Below are positions 6,921 to 8,738 of a stretch of 8,738 nucleotides of DNA, piece by piece. Below the pieces are notes generated by a model. That model saw only the letters and a program-made list of their open reading frames with translations. It was not told where the DNA came from and did not search any database. The translations under genes and the position numbers were made by a program. The DNA is from Acidobacteriota bacterium (GTDB lineage: Bacteria; Acidobacteriota; UBA4820; DSQY01). The stretch lies in NCBI GenBank assembly GCA_021814355.1, contig JAKAIJ010000104.1, positions 1 through 8,738 of the forward strand. Direction: 5' to 3'. The first letter of the stretch is position 1. The number at the start of each line of letters is the position of its first letter.

Positions 6921-8156
6921 ATGGTCTACGAGGTTGACCTCACCCAGGTGACCTACGCGCTCTCGGACGCCCTCGACCTGGTGGGGGGCGGCGTGGTCCA
7001 GCACGGCAAACGGGTCACGCTCATCGCCCTCGAGACCGCCCGGGGGCTCCAGCTTCCCTCCGCGGAAACCGAGCCGCTGGCGCTCGCCTCCCTGATCCAC
7101 GACTGCGGCGTCTCCACGACGACGCTCCACCGGAAGCTCCTGCAGAACTTCGACTGGGAGGGCGACAGGGACCACTGCGCGCGGGGGTACTCCCTGCTCG
7201 CCCCCTTCGCCCCCCTGGAGGACGAGGCCCGGCTCGTCCAGGAGCACCACACGCGGTGGGACGAGCACCTGGAGCGGGAGACCCCGCCGCGCACCGCCTT
7301 CCTGAGCAACCTGATCTTCCTGGCCGACCGCGTGGACGCCCTCATCCAGCAGCGGGTAGACCGGGACCTGCTCATCGCCCGGCGGGACATTCGCACGGCG
7401 GTGCGTAGGCTCTCGGGCGACTACTTCGCCCCGGAGCTGGTGGAGGCGTTCCTCCGCGTCTCCCTTTCGGAGTCCCTCTGGCTCCTGCTCGAGCCGCACC
7501 ATCTGGAGCGGTTTCTCGGCCAGCTCGTGGGGCGCCTGCGGCCCCGGCGCATCACCTTCGAGGAGCTGCGCCACCTGGCCGAGATCTTCGCCACTATCGT
7601 GGACGCCAAGAGCCCCTTCACGGCGGACCACTCCCGCGGCGTGTCGCGACTGGCCCGTCTCCTGGGCGAGCTGCTGGGGCTGCCCGAGAAGGACCTCGGC
7701 CTGCTTGAGGTGGCGGGGCTCCTGCACGACCTCGGGAAGCTCCGGGTGCCCGACGAGATCCTCGACAAACCCGCGGCGCTCACGGAGCTGGAGTTCGCCT
7801 CCATGGAGCGCCACACCTTCGAGACCTTTCAGATCCTGAGCCGGCTCGAGACGCTCGCCCCCCTGGCCGAGTGGGCCGCCTACCACCACGAGTCCATCAC
7901 CGGCGAGGGGTATCCCTTCCGCCGCGCGGGTGACGACGTGGCGGTGCAGGCGCGCATCATGGCGGTGGCCGACGTCTACCAGGCGCTGGCGCAGGACCGG
8001 CCCTACCGGCGCGCCCTGGCGCCCGCCCAGATCCTGCGCACCCTGCGCGAGATGTCCGAATCGGGTAAACTGGACCCGGCCCTGGTGGAACTGGTGGCCC
8101 GGAGCCCCGAGAGCTGCTGGCAGGCGGCGGTGGGGCGCGGCGGCCCGCCCGCTTGA
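6921..8156 (+). CDS. Tandem HD / HD-GYP cyclic-dinucleotide phosphodiesterase-like protein
   Basis: Soluble 411-residue protein with two HD-type metallohydrolase domains and no receiver, PAS or membrane segment. The second domain (about 215-375) is a complete HD-GYP: H237, HDLGK (269-273), H298 in the ERHTFETFQIL variant, HHE (322-324), GEGYP (328-332), D351. HD-GYP enzymes hydrolyse cyclic di-GMP, and some hydrolyse 3',3'-cGAMP. The first domain (about 25-145) keeps candidate metal ligands H28, H60-D61, H85 (HCARG), H109-H110 and D136, but has HDCG instead of HDxGK and no GYP loop. It could be a second hydrolase or a regulatory domain. Four residues before H237 is Phe, where a trinuclear-type enzyme would have Glu, hinting at a two-metal site. 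The start is the ATG at 6921; the G-rich stretch before it is a mediocre ribosome binding site. An in-frame ATG at 6798 would add a Pro- and Trp-rich extension that does not look coding. The next gene follows after 16 bases. Confidence 0.88.
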   Translation: MVYEVDLTQVTYALSDALDLVGGGVVQHGKRVTLIALETARGLQLPSAETEPLALASLIHDCGVSTTTLHRKLLQNFDWEGDRDHCARGYSLLAPFAPLEDEARLVQEHHTRWDEHLERETPPRTAFLSNLIFLADRVDALIQQRVDRDLLIARRDIRTAVRRLSGDYFAPELVEAFLRVSLSESLWLLLEPHHLERFLGQLVGRLRPRRITFEELRHLAEIFATIVDAKSPFTADHSRGVSRLARLLGELLGLPEKDLGLLEVAGLLHDLGKLRVPDEILDKPAALTELEFASMERHTFETFQILSRLETLAPLAEWAAYHHESITGEGYPFRRAGDDVAVQARIMAVADVYQALAQDRPYRRALAPAQILRTLREMSESGKLDPALVELVARSPESCWQAAVGRGGPPA

Positions 8157-8163
8157 GGGACCC

Positions 8164-8168
8164 GGAGG
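8164..8168 (+). promoter_or_regulatory. Shine-Dalgarno GGAGG for the membrane-anchored gene
   Basis: GGAGGAG begins eight bases after the HD-GYP stop codon and lies four bases before a GTG at 8173. It supports the GTG start and co-transcription with the HD-GYP gene. Confidence 0.6.
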
Positions 8169-8172
8169 AGCC

Positions 8173-8487
8173 GTGGGAAAAAATCTGAAAACGGCCGGGA
8201 TCGCGCTGCTCCTGGTGGCGCTGCTGGCGCTCGCCGTCCGCCTCGCCCTCGCCGCGCTGGAGACGGGAGGCTCCGCCGCCCCGCCGTCCACCGGCAACAT
8301 CCGCAAGGCCGAGCGCCAGCTCAAGCAAGCCGCCGCCAAGGACGAGGAGCGCTTCAGGCAGGCCTCCGAGGCGGAGAATCCGCCGCCGCCTCCGGGCCAC
8401 GGCCCGAACTTGTCGGGCTACTTGAGGCTGGCAAGGGAGACGTGGCCCTTGTCAGGATTCTGTCCTTGGGGGATCCCAGCCTGTTAA
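8173..8487 (+). CDS. N-terminal part of a membrane-anchored protein, probably frame-disrupted
   Basis: As read, the frame gives 104 residues from a GTG with a GGAGG site. The first half looks genuine: basic VGKNLK, one strong hydrophobic helix (about 9-30, Leu/Ala/Val-rich), a short linker, then a charged probable helix or coiled coil (about 46-70, rich in Lys, Glu, Gln, Ala and Arg), then PPPPPGHGP (70-78). This fits a single-pass membrane protein with its body outside the cytoplasm. The last ~26 residues (from about 8407) use TCA, TGT, TTG and AGG codons and end at an unexpected TAA, while the frame one base earlier becomes convincingly coding. I infer a one-base loss or change near 8380-8410 joining this to the following frame. 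I do not recognise the protein. It lies 16 bases after the HD-GYP gene, so a link to second-messenger signalling is possible. Confidence 0.55.
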   Translation: MGKNLKTAGIALLLVALLALAVRLALAALETGGSAAPPSTGNIRKAERQLKQAAAKDEERFRQASEAENPPPPPGHGPNLSGYLRLARETWPLSGFCPWGIPAC

Positions 8488-8738
8488 ACTGGATTCTGCC
8501 GCAGCTGGACATTCAGGTCGTCTTTGAGTCGCCCAACCTGCAGCAGCCCCGCGTGCAGCTGTCCTTGGCGCAGCAGCTGGGCTACGACCTGGGCACGCTG
8601 ACTGAGGTGAAGCTCACCTGGCTGGCCGAGCTGGGAATCGACGGCGTGAGCCGCGATCCGGCGTGGCGCCGGGTTCCCGCGGATGACGCGGCGACGGCGA
8701 GCCGGCCGGCCGGCGCGGTTCCCGGCGGCGGCCGGGGA
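8442..8738 (+). CDS. Downstream frame of the disrupted gene, partial at window end, unrecognised
   Basis: Ninety-nine codons are open to the window edge, beginning at GTG 8442, the first start codon in this frame. A purine-rich AGGGAG lies only two bases before it, too close for a good ribosome binding site. The same frame reads sensibly from about 8406 (ELVGLLEAGKGDVALV), so the GTG is probably not the real start and this is more likely the continuation of the membrane-anchored protein. The sequence has protein-like hydrophobic spacing (ILSLGDPSLLNWILPQLDI) and a Gln/Leu-rich stretch (LSLAQQLGYDLGTL). Codons end largely in G or C beyond 8430, and the visible end is Ala/Pro/Gly-rich. The bases around 8405-8530 are less GC-rich than the neighbouring genes. 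I cannot name a family. Confidence 0.45.
   Translation, partial: MALVRILSLGDPSLLNWILPQLDIQVVFESPNLQQPRVQLSLAQQLGYDLGTLTEVKLTWLAELGIDGVSRDPAWRRVPADDAATASRPAGAVPGGGRG

Noticed and set aside
8175..8184. GGGAAAAAAT near the start of the last gene as a programmed -1 slippery site
   Set aside because: It has slippery-type form, but a shift here would skip the membrane helix and translate about 75 Arg/Pro/Gly-rich non-coding-like codons before the convincing part of the other frame.
6864..8339. A 491-residue minus-strand frame opposite the HD-GYP gene
   Set aside because: Antisense shadow rich in Gln, Glu, Gly and Arg; the plus strand carries intact HD and HD-GYP motifs.

Overview
This is a GC-rich (about two thirds G+C by eye) bacterial chromosomal window with tightly packed genes and a strong G/C preference at third codon positions. 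The beta subunit of the heterotetrameric glycyl-tRNA synthetase shows it is bacterial. The exported Asp-box propeller protein, with its 'QRxYPLGYIP' N-terminal motif, is a style I associate with Acidobacteriota and similar GC-rich environmental lineages. That taxonomic guess is weak. I see no IS element, phage gene, CRISPR array, tRNA or rRNA.

Layout. (1) 2-1852 (+): glyS, lacking its N-terminus at the window edge. (2) 1853-1918: a short convergent gap with a nested inverted repeat that could terminate transcription from both sides. (3) 4708-1919 (-): a large secreted protein with nine BNR/Asp-box motifs and a fibronectin-III-like C-terminus. It has its own strong ribosome binding site and a plausible promoter in an AT-richer patch. 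(4) 5072-4887 (-): an unrecognised 61-residue His/Lys/Pro/Gly-rich protein behind a near-ideal ribosome binding site. (5) 6285-5158 (-): a Ca2+/H+ antiporter of the CaCA/Cax family. (6) 6734-6282 (-): a SixA-like phosphohistidine phosphatase whose stop overlaps the antiporter start as ATGA. (7) 6735-6920: a divergent intergenic region with an AT-richer patch and a small palindrome. (8) 6921-8156 (+): a tandem HD / HD-GYP cyclic-dinucleotide phosphodiesterase-like protein. (9) 8173-8738 (+): a membrane-anchored protein that appears split by a -1 frame change near 8380-8410 and runs off the window.

How they may work together. sixA and cax are very likely co-transcribed and translationally coupled, and the 61-residue gene may be the third member of that unit. 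The HD-GYP gene and the membrane-anchored gene are 16 bases apart and probably form a second operon, diverging from the first. glyS is housekeeping and unrelated. I do not see a clear novel multi-gene system. The items most worth following up are the 61-residue protein, the tandem HD protein in which both domains keep metal ligands, the sixA-cax coupling, and the frame-disrupted gene at the right edge.
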